Assembly (NCBI GenBank): GCA_019802505.1
Contig: JAFMOC010000430.1
Coordinates: 403,501-467,500, forward strand
Length of the DNA: 64,000 bases
From: Corydoras sp. C115
Taxonomy: Eukaryota; Chordata; Actinopteri; Siluriformes; Callichthyidae
Direction of reading: 5' to 3'
Every line of letters begins with the position of its first letter. Position 1 is the first letter of the stretch. This document shows positions 1-9,245 of this stretch, piece by piece. A program made the translations under genes and the position numbers. The notes under the pieces were generated by a model. It saw only the letters and a list, made by a program, of their open reading frames with translations. It did no database searches and was not told where the DNA came from.

Positions 1-355
1 CATTTATCGCCATCTAACCATTTTTAATTAATTAATAATAACTTTGATATATTCCATCCTCAGGAGAGTTAATGCTTTCATCTCATTAGTCGTCTTTATC
101 GCGTCCTTTTTCCACCAACAATGGAACTTATCGTAAACGGAGATTTTCCGTACTCGCGGCCAATTTTGGCGATCTTAAAGCCGCTTTCGTATTTTTTAAA
201 ACACGGAAACGGACGTCATTTTTACCTAGAAAATCCGGTGATATCTGAATTCAACGAAAACAGAGGTTCCACTTCTATTTTTAAAAGCTGTCCGCGACCC
301 GCCAAGAACATTTCTGTGAAAGAACAATTGGGTCGGGACACACCATTTGAGAACC
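1..355. other. Intergenic or gls-intronic DNA, nothing recognised
   Basis: AT-rich sequence with no exon, RNA gene or known repeat that I can recognise. It should lie in the gls intron downstream of exon 5, because exon 6 of gls is not seen in the window. Confidence 0.4.
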
Positions 356-707
356 CCATCCATTCATCCATCCAGTATCTTCTGCTTTATCCTCCATTAG
401 GGTCCCATGCCCATCCCCATCCAGGGGAGAACGTTTCGGGCGCTGGGCAGATACACCCAAGACAGGGGGGCAATCTATCACTGGACACATTCATTCATTC
501 ACTCACACACACACACACTCTATATGGGGCAATTTGGAGAACTCCATTGACCTTGATCCATGTTTTTGGACTATGGGAGGAAACCGGAGAACCCTGAGGA
601 AACCCACGCGGACACGGGGAGAACATGGAAACTCCAGCCAGATTGGTATTCAAACCGGGAATCCCTAGTTCTGAGAGGAGAACATGCTAAACCACTAAGC
701 CACTGTG
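356..707 (-). repeat. SINE-D copy, near full length
   Basis: Reads from a (GGAT)n-type tail at the left to the tRNA-like head (CCACTAAGCCACTGTG) at the right. The core GAGAACATGGAAACTCCA is present. Confidence 0.85.
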
Positions 708-1326
708 CCCCCCCCATCAATTTGAGAACCAATCACTATAACACTGTATAATATCTTGAGTCTGATCTCAGCCCTGATGAACTGGAACGGTATGAGAACG
801 TTTCCGGTCCGTACTGCGCCCCCGTGTGGCGGTATGGTATGTTATTGTGTTGTATCACTGAGTCACATGACCTTTGGATGGAGATTAGATTAGGGGGGGT
901 GTTTCAGTGACGGATAACTGTAAAATAAAATCAATGTGCGGGGTGTTCAGCTCGCCGTCAGTGATAACAGGATGTTTACCATTACACATGTTCCATTTAA
1001 CGACTTTCACGTGAACGATTAGCTTTACTGCGTCATCATAAACAAACCGAACCCATTTACGAGATCACGCCCTCAACTCGTCTCATTTCACCCTTAACGC
1101 ACAACGCACCCAAATGTATGTGGACACCTGAACAAAACAATGCCATTTCCCCTCTTTTCTGAAGCACATTCAGTTCATCGTTAATTAGAGTAATTGCCAT
1201 ATATGGTAATCGCACTATCGTTATCCGATTTTTATTATTACATCGTTTTCGTCCCGTTTTCTTCTCCCGCAAAATCAGACACACAGGGACGAACTAGAAC
1301 AGAGATAAACCAAAATTTATCTACAT
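708..1326. other. No gene seen
   Basis: Unique-looking sequence on both strands with no splice-flanked coding segment or repeat that I can identify. The short open frames do not resemble known proteins. Confidence 0.4.
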
Positions 1327-1630
1327 GAGGGTGGCATGGTGGGTGGTGCACGTTCTCATCTCAGAGTTGGGAGTGGAGTTTGCATGTTCTCCCCACATTT
1401 GCATGGGTTTCCCCCGGGTTCTCCGGTTTCCTCTCACAGTCCAAAAACATGGATGCAAGGTAAATTTGAATACTCTAAATTGCCCCATATAGTGTGTGTG
1501 TGCCCAGTGATAGATTGGTGCCCTGTCCTGGGTGTATCCAACACTTGAAACGTTCTCCCCTGGATGGGCATGGGAACCCCCCACCGCGACTCTTATAAGG
1601 GAATAAGTAGAAGATAATGAATGAATTAAT
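1327..1630 (+). repeat. SINE-D copy, head degraded
   Basis: The tRNA-like head is shortened and diverged, but the core (GTTTGCATGTTCTCCCC) and the AATGAATGAAT tail are clear. Confidence 0.8.
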
Positions 1631-1682
1631 TGAATTAAAATAGTCATAAAAATTTCCATATAACAAATTTCCAATTAACATA

Positions 1683-1850
1683 CAACAGGTCCACAATCTC
1701 AGTTCTAATTCATCCCAACTAAAGGAACGTTCAGGGTTCTGTGTGGTCATCCCCATGTCTGTATAATTTTTTCTTTGTTCACTGGGGTACATTCATGAAT
1801 GAAATGGAAAGAGGCCTTCCCTAAAGTGTTCACATCAAGTATAAGGCATC
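1683..1850 (-). mobile_element. Tc1/mariner-like transposase fragment
   Basis: On the minus strand the translation contains NPERSFSWDELELRLW. This resembles the conserved Tc1-type block NPIEHLWDELE around the third catalytic residue. No open frame or termini remain, so it is a dead fragment of the family also seen at 8011-8342. Confidence 0.55.
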
Positions 1851-2025
1851 TCATTTTAATTATAAAAGAAAATCTGTTTATATAATATATTTTTTATTAT
1901 TATTTTATTTTACTATTTTTGATGCTGCTGTAATGATGTAAATTTACCCTTGTGGGGACAATAAAAGGTTCACTCATATACTGACTGCTGCCTGTGTCAT
2001 TATATTAAAAAAGAAAAAAAGATTT

Positions 2026-2030
<5 letters not shown>

Positions 2031-2060
<30 letters not shown>
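2031..2060. repeat. (TA)n microsatellite
   Basis: About 14 uninterrupted TA units. Confidence 0.95.
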
Positions 2061-2062
<2 letters not shown>

Positions 2063-2069
2063 GGTGAGC

Positions 2070-2410
2070 TGCAATATTCGCTGATTCGACGATTCGATTC
2101 GGAGAACCGTAGTCGACTATGAACCTCATAGTCGAATGTACCATTTTGACCACATGGGGCGCCCATGGCTGCTGCTAAGCATTAGTTTTTACATGAAATG
2201 TCTTTGTTTTTGTTATATATATAGCCTTTTGTCAAATAATTGACCTAATTTCTAGAAAAAAAAGAAAAACAAACAAAAAAAAGGTTTTCTTTTGTTAGAA
2301 AAACAAATATAAATTTTTTTTTTTTTTTTTAAAAACTATGCTTATAGCGCCATCTTGTGGTGAAATTTTAACTGATTCGACTATAGGGAAAATCTGTAGT
2401 TGAATACATT
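2070..2410. mobile_element. Candidate hAT-type non-autonomous remnant
   Basis: GATTCGACGATTCGATTCGG at the left and GATTCGACTATAGG at the right give a weak inverted arrangement, as in fish hAT MITEs. It lies between two TA microsatellites, and the ends are not clean. Confidence 0.35.
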
Positions 2411-2419
2411 CCTATGAAT

Positions 2420-2430
2420 TAATATATATA

Positions 2431-2475
<45 letters not shown>
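2420..2475. repeat. (TA)n microsatellite next to gls exon 5
   Basis: A TA-rich run ending about 15 bp beyond the donor side of gls exon 5, in the following intron. Confidence 0.95.
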
Positions 2476-2478
<3 letters not shown>

Positions 2479-2489
2479 AGTTAACTCAC

Positions 2490-2569
2490 CTTTGTCCATC
2501 CACCGTGCACAGGGCCACCCCCCACAGATCGGGGCTAAACTTGGCCAGCTGGGGAATGTAGTCAGCCAC
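2490..2569 (-). CDS. gls: gls exon 5 (glutaminase, start of catalytic domain)
   Basis: This 80-nt exon encodes VADYIPQLAKFSPDLWGV, followed by ALCTVDGQ and the first two bases of an Arg codon. It matches the vertebrate kidney-type glutaminase segment that contains the active-site tyrosine (human Tyr249, the Y of ADYIPQL). The enzyme hydrolyses glutamine to glutamate and ammonia in mitochondria. The donor is AG|GTGAGT at 2490/2489 and the acceptor TTTAAG precedes 2569. The exon leaves in phase 2. The next exons, with the Ser-x-x-Lys catalytic pair, are left of the window. Identity is very likely. Whether this is the a or b teleost paralogue cannot be told. Confidence 0.95.
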
Positions 2570-2659
2570 CTTAAAGACACGCCATCGTTCATTCATAAGG
2601 ACACTCGGGAGGACGGACGAATAAGAATCCTCAGAACTCTGAGCTGGATCAACGCTCAC
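2570..2659 (-). other. gls: gls intron 4, 90 nt, open reading frame throughout
   Basis: The boundaries are GTGAGC...TTTAAG. The intron is exactly 90 nt, a multiple of three, and has no stop codon in the exon frame. If retained it would add 30 residues between SGGQ and VADY without breaking the protein. The acceptor has only a weak pyrimidine tract. The added residues have no counterpart in known glutaminases, so splicing is the default reading. Confidence 0.85.
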
Positions 2660-2789
2660 CTGACCCCCGGACATGTTCTTGGCTTTTTCATAAAGCTTGT
2701 CGACGTGCGACGTGAAAGTCATGAAGTCGGGGATGACGAACTTCTTGCGGAAAGCCTGAGTCAGAAGCACGATGTTGCTCTGGACGCAC
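2660..2789 (-). CDS. gls: gls exon 4 (glutaminase)
   Basis: A 130-nt exon encoding CVQSNIVLLTQAFRKKFVIP, followed by DFMTFTSHVDKLYEKAKNMSGGQ. It is nearly identical to the vertebrate GLS region linking the N-terminal helical domain to the catalytic domain. The acceptor CCTCAG precedes 2789, and its first G completes a Lys codon begun in exon 3. The donor is CAG|GTGAGC. Entry phase 2 and exit phase 0 agree with both neighbours. Confidence 0.96.
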
Positions 2790-3266
2790 CTGAGGAAGGA
2801 AACATGAGCATATCAACATGAGCGTCTCTGTATGACATCACAGTGGCAGACCTGTGGCATCCGTCCTTATCAATGGTTTTATGGTTACGATGTTGGCGGG
2901 CACTCCGGTGGCACACTGATCTAATGCCCTTGCACGTTACCGGCGGAGATTAGAGCTGGATTCCTGGAAGTCCCACTGCATTGGACAAATGTCTACGGGC
3001 TTTGACTGGTGAGTTAAAGCTACGGTAACCTGTCAGTAAAATGTCATAACAGACGACCCGTACTTCCACACTTAACTGGAACACCCAAGCAACCATCAAA
3101 ATATTTCACAAACCACGTGCCGACCTCTTAACAACAACAACGATCGTAAAAAAGACATCTGCCAACACCCAAAAACCACACAATGACTCAGGACAAGAGA
3201 CAACCTAACAACTGTCACTCAACACTCTAGCAACCACCTTTCCATTATCTTCCACATATTACTCTA
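2790..3266. other. gls intron 3, unique part
   Basis: No exon or repeat recognised. Includes AC-rich simple sequence at about 3120-3200. Confidence 0.4.
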
Positions 3267-3582
3267 CTGGCGGCACAGTGGCTTAGTGGTTGGCATGTTC
3301 TCCTCTCAGCGCTGGGGATTCCCGGTTCGAATCCCAATCTGGGTGGAGTTTCCATGTTCTCCCAGTGTCCGCGTGGGTTTCCTCCGGGTTCTCCGGTTTC
3401 CTCCCACAGTCCAAAAACATGGATCAAGTCAATTGAGTTCTCCAAATTGCCCCATATAGAGTGTGTCTGTGTGAGTGAGTGTGTGCCCAGCGATAGGTTG
3501 GCGTCCTGTCCTGGATGGGCATGAGGAACCCCCCGTGACCCTAACAGAGGATAAAGTGGAAGATAATGAATGAATGAATATT
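3267..3582 (+). repeat. SINE-D copy with internal deletion
   Basis: Head and core are intact. Part of the TGTATCTGCCCAGCGCCCG block is missing between CCTGTCCTGG and ATGGGCATG. The tail is AATGAATGAATA. Confidence 0.85.
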
Positions 3583-3586
3583 CCTC

Positions 3587-4100
3587 TACTAGGTCGGGGG
3601 GGGGGGGGGGGTTCCCCATGCCCATCCAGGGGATTCCTCTACTAGGTATGAGGGTCACTGGGGGGGGGGGGGGGGGTCCCCATGCCCATCCAGGGGAGAA
3701 CGTTTCAGATGCTGGGCAGATACACCCAGGACAGAGGGGCAATTTATCACTGAACACTCTATATGGGGCAATTTGGAGAATTCAATTGACCTTGATCCAT
3801 ATTTTTGGACTGTGGGAGGAAACCGGAGAACCCCCATGCCCATCCAGGGGAGAACGTTTCAGATGCTGGGCAGATACACCCAGGACAGGGTGGCAATCCA
3901 TCACTGAACACACTCTATATGGGGCAATTTGGAGAATTCAATTGACCTTGATCCATATTTTTGGACTGTGGGAGGAAACCGGAGAACCCGGATGAAACCC
4001 ACGCGTACACGGGGAGAACATGCAAACTCCACCCAGATTGGGATTCATACCAGGAACCCCTAGCACTGAGAGAACATGCCAAACCACTAAGCCACCCTCC
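3587..4100 (-). repeat. SINE-D copy with internal tandem duplication
   Basis: A segment running from CCATGCCCATCC to GGAGAACCC occurs twice in direct order, at 3680-3833 and 3834-3989, a period of about 154 bp. A shorter duplication of ATTCCTCTACTAGGT occurs at the left, and two poly-G runs interrupt it. Confidence 0.85.
3597..3676. repeat. Two poly-G tracts
   Basis: Runs of about 15-17 G at 3597-3612 and 3660-3676, inside the SINE copy. Confidence 0.9.
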
Positions 4101-4600
4101 TTTGCAACCAATTAAAATAAAAATCTATATACTACCTGCTAACATCATAGCAACCGCCTACAAATAACTGAGCAACCAGTTAAATCGCCGTAGTAACTGC
4201 CAATCAGCTCTCTAGCGGTCACATAAAATCTAAGAAAGAAATCCAAAGAATCCATCGGCTGGTCATTTTTTCCCAGCCGTTTGCTTTGGCACGCTTCCTG
4301 TCGTAAAGCCACAGGGTCTCGTGACGGAACACAGGCCTCATCGCTGAGGCCAATGCTGCGTTTTTAAAAAAAGAGGAACGGCTGAGAGAAAAAAAGCCAT
4401 GAGAACCCATTAAAAAAAATTAAATAAAATTAAATTAAATTAAAAATAAAATTAAATAAAAAAAAAAAAACACTGCGTCACGGACTGAAATTTAATCGAC
4501 TTTGCAGTTTTAAGGTGTATCGAAAAATTTTAACTTCGAAAGTTCAACCAACCGAGAAAACAAATCCTATAACATAATAACTCAAAATAAAATAAAAAGA
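4101..4600. other. gls intron 3, no gene recognised
   Basis: It contains a 63-residue minus-strand open frame at 4219-4410 that I cannot assign, with no flanking splice signals. An A-rich/TAAAA simple repeat follows at about 4408-4470. Confidence 0.4.
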
Positions 4601-4791
4601 GGGCGGCATGGTGTCTTAGTGGTTTAGCATGTTTTCCTCCCCGCACTAGGGATTCCCGGTTCGAATCCCAATCTGGGTGGAGTTTGCATGTTCTCCCCGT
4701 GTCCGCGTGGGTTTCCTCCGGGTTCTCCGGTTTCCTCCCACAGTCCAAAAACATGGATCAAGTCAATTGAGTTCTCCAAATTGCCCCATTT

Positions 4792-4823
<32 letters not shown>

Positions 4824-4944
4824 TGAGTGTGTGCCCAGCGATAGATTGGCGTCCTGTCCTGGGTGTATCTGCCCAGCGCCCGAAACCTTCTCCCCTGGAT
4901 GGGCATGGAGAACCTCCCCGCGACCCTAATAGAGGATAAAGCGG
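4601..4944 (+). repeat. SINE-D copy, near full length
   Basis: Starts GGGCGGCATGGTGTCTTAG and runs to AGAGGATAAAGCGGA. The tail is missing because the next copy begins at once. It contains a (GT)n run at 4796-4820. Confidence 0.9.
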
Positions 4945-5180
4945 AGTCACGGTGGCTTAGTGGTTGGCACATTAGCTTCTTAATGTTGAGGATGCAGGAT
5001 CGAATCCCAATCTGGGTGGAGTTTCCATGTTCTCCCCGTGTCCGTATGGGTTTCCTCCCACAGTCCAAAAAACATAAATTAAGGTGAATTGAATTGCCCC
5101 ATATAGAGTGTTTCTATGTGAGAGTGTGGGTGCCCAGCGATGGATTGGCACCCTGTCCTGGGTGTATCTGCCCAGCGCCG
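4945..5180 (+). repeat. SINE-D copy, fused behind the previous one
   Basis: Begins GTCACGGTGGCTTAGTGG directly after the preceding copy's GATAAAGCGGA, and breaks off after CTGCCCAGCGCC. Confidence 0.85.
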
Positions 5181-5257
5181 TTTGGGGTTTGGGCAGATAC
5201 ACATCTTAGGTGCTGGGCAGATACACCCAGGACAGGGTGTCAATCCATCGCTGGGCA
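5132..5257. repeat. Inverted repeat (45-bp arms) at a SINE junction
   Basis: Arms 5132-5176 and 5213-5257 are reverse complements with one mismatch, separated by 36 bp. This is the meeting point of a plus-strand and a minus-strand SINE-D, able to form a long hairpin. Confidence 0.9.
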
Positions 5258-5472
5258 CACATTTACACATTAGATGGGGAAATTCACCTCGAATCCATAT
5301 TTTTGGACTGTGAAAGGAAACCGGAAAACCAGGAGGAAACCCATGCGGACACAGGGAGAACATGCAAACTCCACCCAGATTGGGATGCGAACCTGGATCC
5401 CCAGAGGATCCAGGTTCCTCTGGGGATCCAGAGAGGAGAACATGCTAAACCACTAAGACAACGTGCCGCCTG
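5181..5472 (-). repeat. SINE-D copy, inverted relative to its neighbour
   Basis: Reads GGGCAGATACACCCAGG to CTAAACCACTAAGAC. It contains a small local palindrome, ATCCCCAGAGGATCCAGG, at about 5398. Confidence 0.85.
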
Positions 5473-5954
5473 GTTTTAAAGCTATTATTTTAATATTATT
5501 TGATGACTGAACGTCCAGATCCGACCCCCAGTGCCCCGTTTGGACCCGATGGGGTCAACAGAATGAGTTGGGTTTAGGGGTTTATTGGCAGGTGCAGCTC
5601 ATTGGTGTTGAATCCACCCCGCCACCCCCCCCACCCCTCCACCCCCCCACCCCCCCGGAGCCACTTGGCGGTGAAGGTGAATTTGGCAGAGTGTTACAAT
5701 CGTGACGTCAAAGCAAACCCTTTATTATTCAGGACGGATTCTGGAACAGACGGCGAGCTATAAATAGCCGACAGGGTAGCGACTCTCAGAGGCAGAGCTG
5801 AGCTCGGAGCTGGAGACGCATCACGCCGACTACAGACGGGAGTCAGAACCGCGGGAGGAACCGGGAACAGAACCAACGTCCCTCAAAATCTATACACTCT
5901 GAGTACACCGCCTTTAGAGATTCTATAGATGAGGGGAAATCCGTTAGTGTCCAC
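5473..5954. other. gls intron 3, C-rich simple sequence, no gene
   Basis: Holds a CCACCCC-rich tract at about 5620-5660 and otherwise unique sequence. No coding exon recognised. Confidence 0.4.
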
Positions 5955-6531
5955 TAGGGGTGCAAATCTCTGAGTGTCTGGCGATTCGATTCCGATTTTC
6001 GAGGTCACGATTCGATTCGGAATAGATTTTCAATTCACAATCGATTCTTTTCAATTCAAAATGGTCTTTAAATTTTGTTTAAATGATGTGATTGAGGGCG
6101 GCATGGTGGCTTAGTGGTTTAGCATGTTCTCCTCTCAGCGCTAGGGATTCCCGTTTCGAATCCCCATCTGGGTGGAGTTTCCACGTTCTCCCCGTGTCCG
6201 TGTGGGTTTCCTCTGGGTTCTCCGGTTTCCTCCCACAGTCCAAAAACATGGATCAAGGTCAATTGAGTTCTCCAAATTGCCCCATATAGAGTGTGTGTGT
6301 GAGTGAGTGTGTGCCCAGCGACAGATTGGCGCCCTGTCCTGGGTGTATCTGCCCAGCACCCGAAACGTTCTCCTCTGGATAGGAATGGGGAACCCCCTGC
6401 GACCCTATTATAGGATAAAGCAGAAGATAATGGATGGATGGATGGATTCTTGTGCATTTTGAATCGATTCAGAATCGCCAGGACGATGGATCGCGATTCT
6501 TTGAAGAATCGATTTTTTTTCAGCACCCCTA
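5955..6531. mobile_element. hAT-type non-autonomous element (MITE), with a SINE inside
   Basis: Ends are TAGGGGTGC and GCACCCCTA, inverted. The flanks GTGTCCAC (5947-5954) and GTGTCCAT (6532-6539) form an 8-bp target duplication with one mismatch, as expected for hAT. The interior is rich in ATTCGATT/AATCGATT motifs. A SINE-D at 6096-6447 interrupts it. The right end lies only about 20 bp from gls exon 3. Confidence 0.75.
6096..6447 (+). repeat. SINE-D copy nested in the hAT MITE
   Basis: Complete from GGGCGGCATGG to (GGAT)n. The hAT interior continues on both sides, so the SINE is the younger insertion. Confidence 0.9.
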
Positions 6532-6561
6532 GTGTCCATGTATCAGCGCTCGCTCACTTAC

Positions 6562-6683
6562 TTCTTAAAGAGGTGTCGGTCCAGCATCACCCCGTCCGAC
6601 GTGGACTTCAGGGTCAGTTTCAGCATGTCCATACATTCCTTCAGACGGGGGTCTCCTGTCCGCAGCCCGGTGGCTTTCAGCGC
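6562..6683 (-). CDS. gls: gls exon 3 (glutaminase N-terminal helical domain)
   Basis: A 122-nt exon encoding ALKATGLRTGDPRLKECMDM, then LKLTLKSTSDGVMLDRHLFK and two bases of the next Lys. This is highly conserved with vertebrate GLS. The acceptor is CACAG before 6683 and the donor AA|GTAAGTG at 6562/6561. Entry phase 0 follows exon 2 and exit phase 2 fits exon 4. In the family this part forms the helical N-terminal domain of the tetramer. Confidence 0.96.
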
Positions 6684-6914
6684 CTGTGTGAAGACACGAT
6701 TCCCATCAGGAGAACATTTAATAATCCGCTTTCGGATCTGAAAACTGTGATCTAGAGCAGGGGTTCTCAGCGGGTCTTGGCCCCGGGACCCACATGTTCT
6801 CACGGTCATTAAGTCGCGAGCCACTTTCATGGAATACTAAAGAAAATAACCTTTAAAATCACATTTTAACATCCATAAGCACACCAAGTGAATTTAAAAG
6901 CAATTACAAGAACT

Positions 6915-7058
6915 AAAACCCACAACATCCCTGGAGCAATGAGGGTTAAGGGTCTTGCTCAAGGACCCACATTGGTAACTTCAGTGGACCTGGGATTTTA
7001 ACCCCCAACCTTCAAATTGATAACCCAACACTCTGACCACTGAGCTACCACACATGTT
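6915..7058 (-). repeat. SINE-L2 fragment
   Basis: Contains ATCCCTGGAGCAATGAGGG, GTCTTGCTCAAGGACCCACA and the tRNA-like end CACTGAGCTACCACA. The L2-type tail is missing. Confidence 0.75.
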
Positions 7059-7068
7059 ATTCTCCCAG

Positions 7069-7162
7069 ATTCAAAGTAAACTGAATGTTATAAATTGCCC
7101 CATATATTGTGAGTGCGTGCCCAGCAATAGCTTGGTGCCCTGTCCTGGGTATCTAACCACAC
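7069..7162 (+). repeat. SINE-D 3' fragment
   Basis: AAATTGCCCCATATA through GTGCCCTGTCCTGGGTATC only. Head and tail are absent. Confidence 0.7.
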
Positions 7163-7494
7163 CCCAACCCCCACCCACGCACACCTAAGTTATGCCCCAG
7201 AATATAACACATTTAAAGAGAATGGTAACTGGTAAACAAATTGTGGTTACAATGGCAATGAACCCCTCTCCATCTCCTTTAATCCCCCCCCCACACCCAC
7301 AAAAGGTAAAAGATAAGAACAAAAATAGATGAGCAATAATTATTTATTTATTTATTATCATCATCATCACCATAATTTATTTTTATTTCGTTACAAGAAC
7401 GGGTCTTGACCCACCAATTGAGAATGGCTGCTCTATAAGAACACATGGACGCTGACGGCACCTGACCCAGCCGGTGCAACAAACGTGCCCAGAG

Positions 7495-7645
7495 GGGTGG
7501 ACAGCCCTGTTACACTGCGCCTGGGGACCAATTGGAGTTGGGTACTTTGCTCAAGGGCACTTCAGATGTAGTACTCAGTGGGACTGGAAACCAAACTGGG
7601 GACCTTCAGGCAACAAGGCTGGTTTCTTACCCAAAAACATTACGA
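7495..7645 (-). repeat. SINE-3 copy
   Basis: GCGCCTGGGGACCAATTGG, TTTGCTCAAGGGCACTTCAG and GGGACCTTCAGGCAACAAGG are diagnostic blocks of this family, also seen near 10.1, 23.2 and 25.4 kb. Confidence 0.65.
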
Positions 7646-7760
7646 CTGCCCCTATATAGTGTGTGTGTGTCCAGTAGTGGATTGGCGCCCTATTCTTGGT
7701 GTATCAGCGCCTGAAATGTTCTCCCTGAATGGGCATGGGGAACGCGACCCTCATACAGGA
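7646..7760 (+). repeat. SINE-D 3' fragment touching a gls splice site
   Basis: CCTATATAGTGTGTG to GGGGAACGCGACCCTCATA. It ends about 5 bp from the gls exon 2 donor at 7765 and is antisense to the gene. Confidence 0.75.
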
Positions 7761-7765
7761 CTCAC

Positions 7766-7862
7766 CGTGATGAATTTGTGGGCGGGGATCTTCTCCTGAC
7801 CCTCAGCGATGGTGTAGAAGAGGAGATCCTCCAGACTGGGCATGATGCCTGCCTTTCTTCTC
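7766..7862 (-). CDS. gls: gls exon 2 (glutaminase)
   Basis: A 97-nt exon. Its first G completes the split Lys from exon 1, followed by RRKAGIMPSLEDLLFYTIAE and GQEKIPAHKFIT. LPSLEDLLFYTIAEGQEKIP is a hallmark of GLS. The acceptor is TTACAG before 7862 and the donor ACG|GTGAGT at 7766/7765. Phase in is 2 and phase out 0. SINE-derived sequence begins about 5 bp into intron 2. Confidence 0.96.
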
Positions 7863-8010
7863 CTGTAACACACAGAGAGGTTGAACTCTGTGGAATAAAC
7901 ACCGTGTATTTCATCCAGAACGCAGCCATGAGAGCAGAAGAAGAAGAAGAAGCAGAGCACAGAAGAACAGGACCACTGAGGAGAGCATCAGGGAGGCAGG
8001 ACCCTCAACA

Positions 8011-8342
8011 CTACACTGACCAAAGTACTGAGACACCTACAGGCTCCATCATGAGTCCATCATGCACCTACAACATACCACTCTCTTAATACAGATTGCG
8101 GAGTTTCTTTGGGAATGTTTGATGAAACCTAGAGAAGAACCTGGGTGAGGTCAGACACTGATGTTGGATGAAGGGGTCTGGCTCACAATCTCCATTCTAG
8201 TTCATCCCAAAATGAGTTTTCTGAGGTTATGGTCAGAACTCTTCTTCAGAGGCCTTCACTAATGTACTACATTTTATACAGCTGTGATGATGGACTGTGA
8301 GGATTGAGGTACGTCCCAGCACTTTTGCCAACCTAGTGTATA
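8011..8342 (-). mobile_element. Tc1/mariner-type MITE
   Basis: The termini TACACTGACCAAAGTACTGA and (reverse) TACACTAGGTTGGCAAAAGT form imperfect TIRs. The interior carries the minus-strand Tc1 block read from CACAATCTCCATTCTAGTTC. At about 330 bp it cannot encode a transposase. It lies in gls intron 1. Confidence 0.6.
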
Positions 8343-8464
8343 AACAATTAAATAAATTTTACAAAATGTAGAAAACGAAGACTTAATTAAGGATTTTGAC
8401 ATTTTTACACCAACTGTCCCACCCCCTTCCCACTTCCTGGTGTTAAGGAGACCCACCCATCATA

Positions 8465-9245
8465 AGCACCATCCCCCTCAACGAAACACTCCCAGCACCA
8501 TAAGTACCATCCCCCCCAAAAAAAACACACCACTCCCAGCACCAAAAGCAACATCTCCTTAATGCAACGCTCCCAGCACCATAAGCAACACCCCTCCCCC
8601 AACACCATAAGCAACACAAGCATCACCCCCCCCCCCCCACAACACAACGCTCCCAGCAGCATAAGCAACACAAGTATCACTCCCGCAACACAACGCTCCC
8701 AGCACCATAAGCAACACAAGTATCACCCCCGCAACACAACGCTCCCAGCACCATAAGCAACCCCCCTCCCCCAACACCATAAGCAACACAAGCATCAACC
8801 CCCCCGCAACACAACGTTCCCAGCACCATAAGCAACCCCCCCCCCCCCCAATGTTCCCAGGACCATAAGTAACAACCCCTCCAAAACACACCACTCCCAG
8901 GTCCATAAGCAACCCCCCCCCCCCCCAACACAACACCCTTCCAAAAACACACCGCTTCCAGCACCATAAGCAACATCCCCAATGCAACCCCCCCCAAAAA
9001 AAAAACACCCCTCCCAGCACCATAAGCAACATCCCCCCCAATCCCCAACACAACGCTCCCTGCACCATAAGCAACACCCACCAACGCAATGCCCCCAGCA
9101 CCTGCAGCAACACCCACCAACACATCGCCCGCAGCAACATAAGCAACATCCCTTGCAATGCAACTCTCCCAAAACCATAAGCAACTTCCCTTGCAACGCC
9201 CCCTAATGCAACGCTCGCAGCACCCTAATGCAACTTCCCTTGCAA
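8465..9245. repeat. C-rich minisatellite in gls intron 1
   Basis: Twenty or more imperfect units built on CTCCCAGCACCATAAGCAAC, with spacers such as ACAAGTATCACCCCCGC, giving periods of about 25-60 bp. One strand is nearly free of G. The long Trp/Cys/Gly-rich minus-strand frames here are translations of the repeat. Confidence 0.9.

Larger units (their letters stand above)
6756..7434. mobile_element. Candidate hAT-like element in gls intron 2
   Basis: Left end CAGGGGTTCTCAGCGGGTCT and right end GGTCTTGACCCACCAATTGAGAA are approximate inverted copies, a familiar end type for fish hAT MITEs. Older SINE fragments lie inside. The target duplication is not clear. Confidence 0.5.

Noticed and set aside
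3245..3995. Open frames repeating motifs such as HVFGLWEETGEPGG and CPGCICPAPETFSPGWAWG here and at dozens of other places
   Set aside because: Both are translations of the two strands of SINE-D, not proteins.
4219..4410. 63-residue minus-strand frame as an alternative gls exon
   Set aside because: No similarity to glutaminase, no matching splice phase, and it sits within intron 3.
8465..9245. CRISPR-like array
   Set aside because: Units and spacers are irregular, the spacers repeat, and the genome is a vertebrate. It is a minisatellite.
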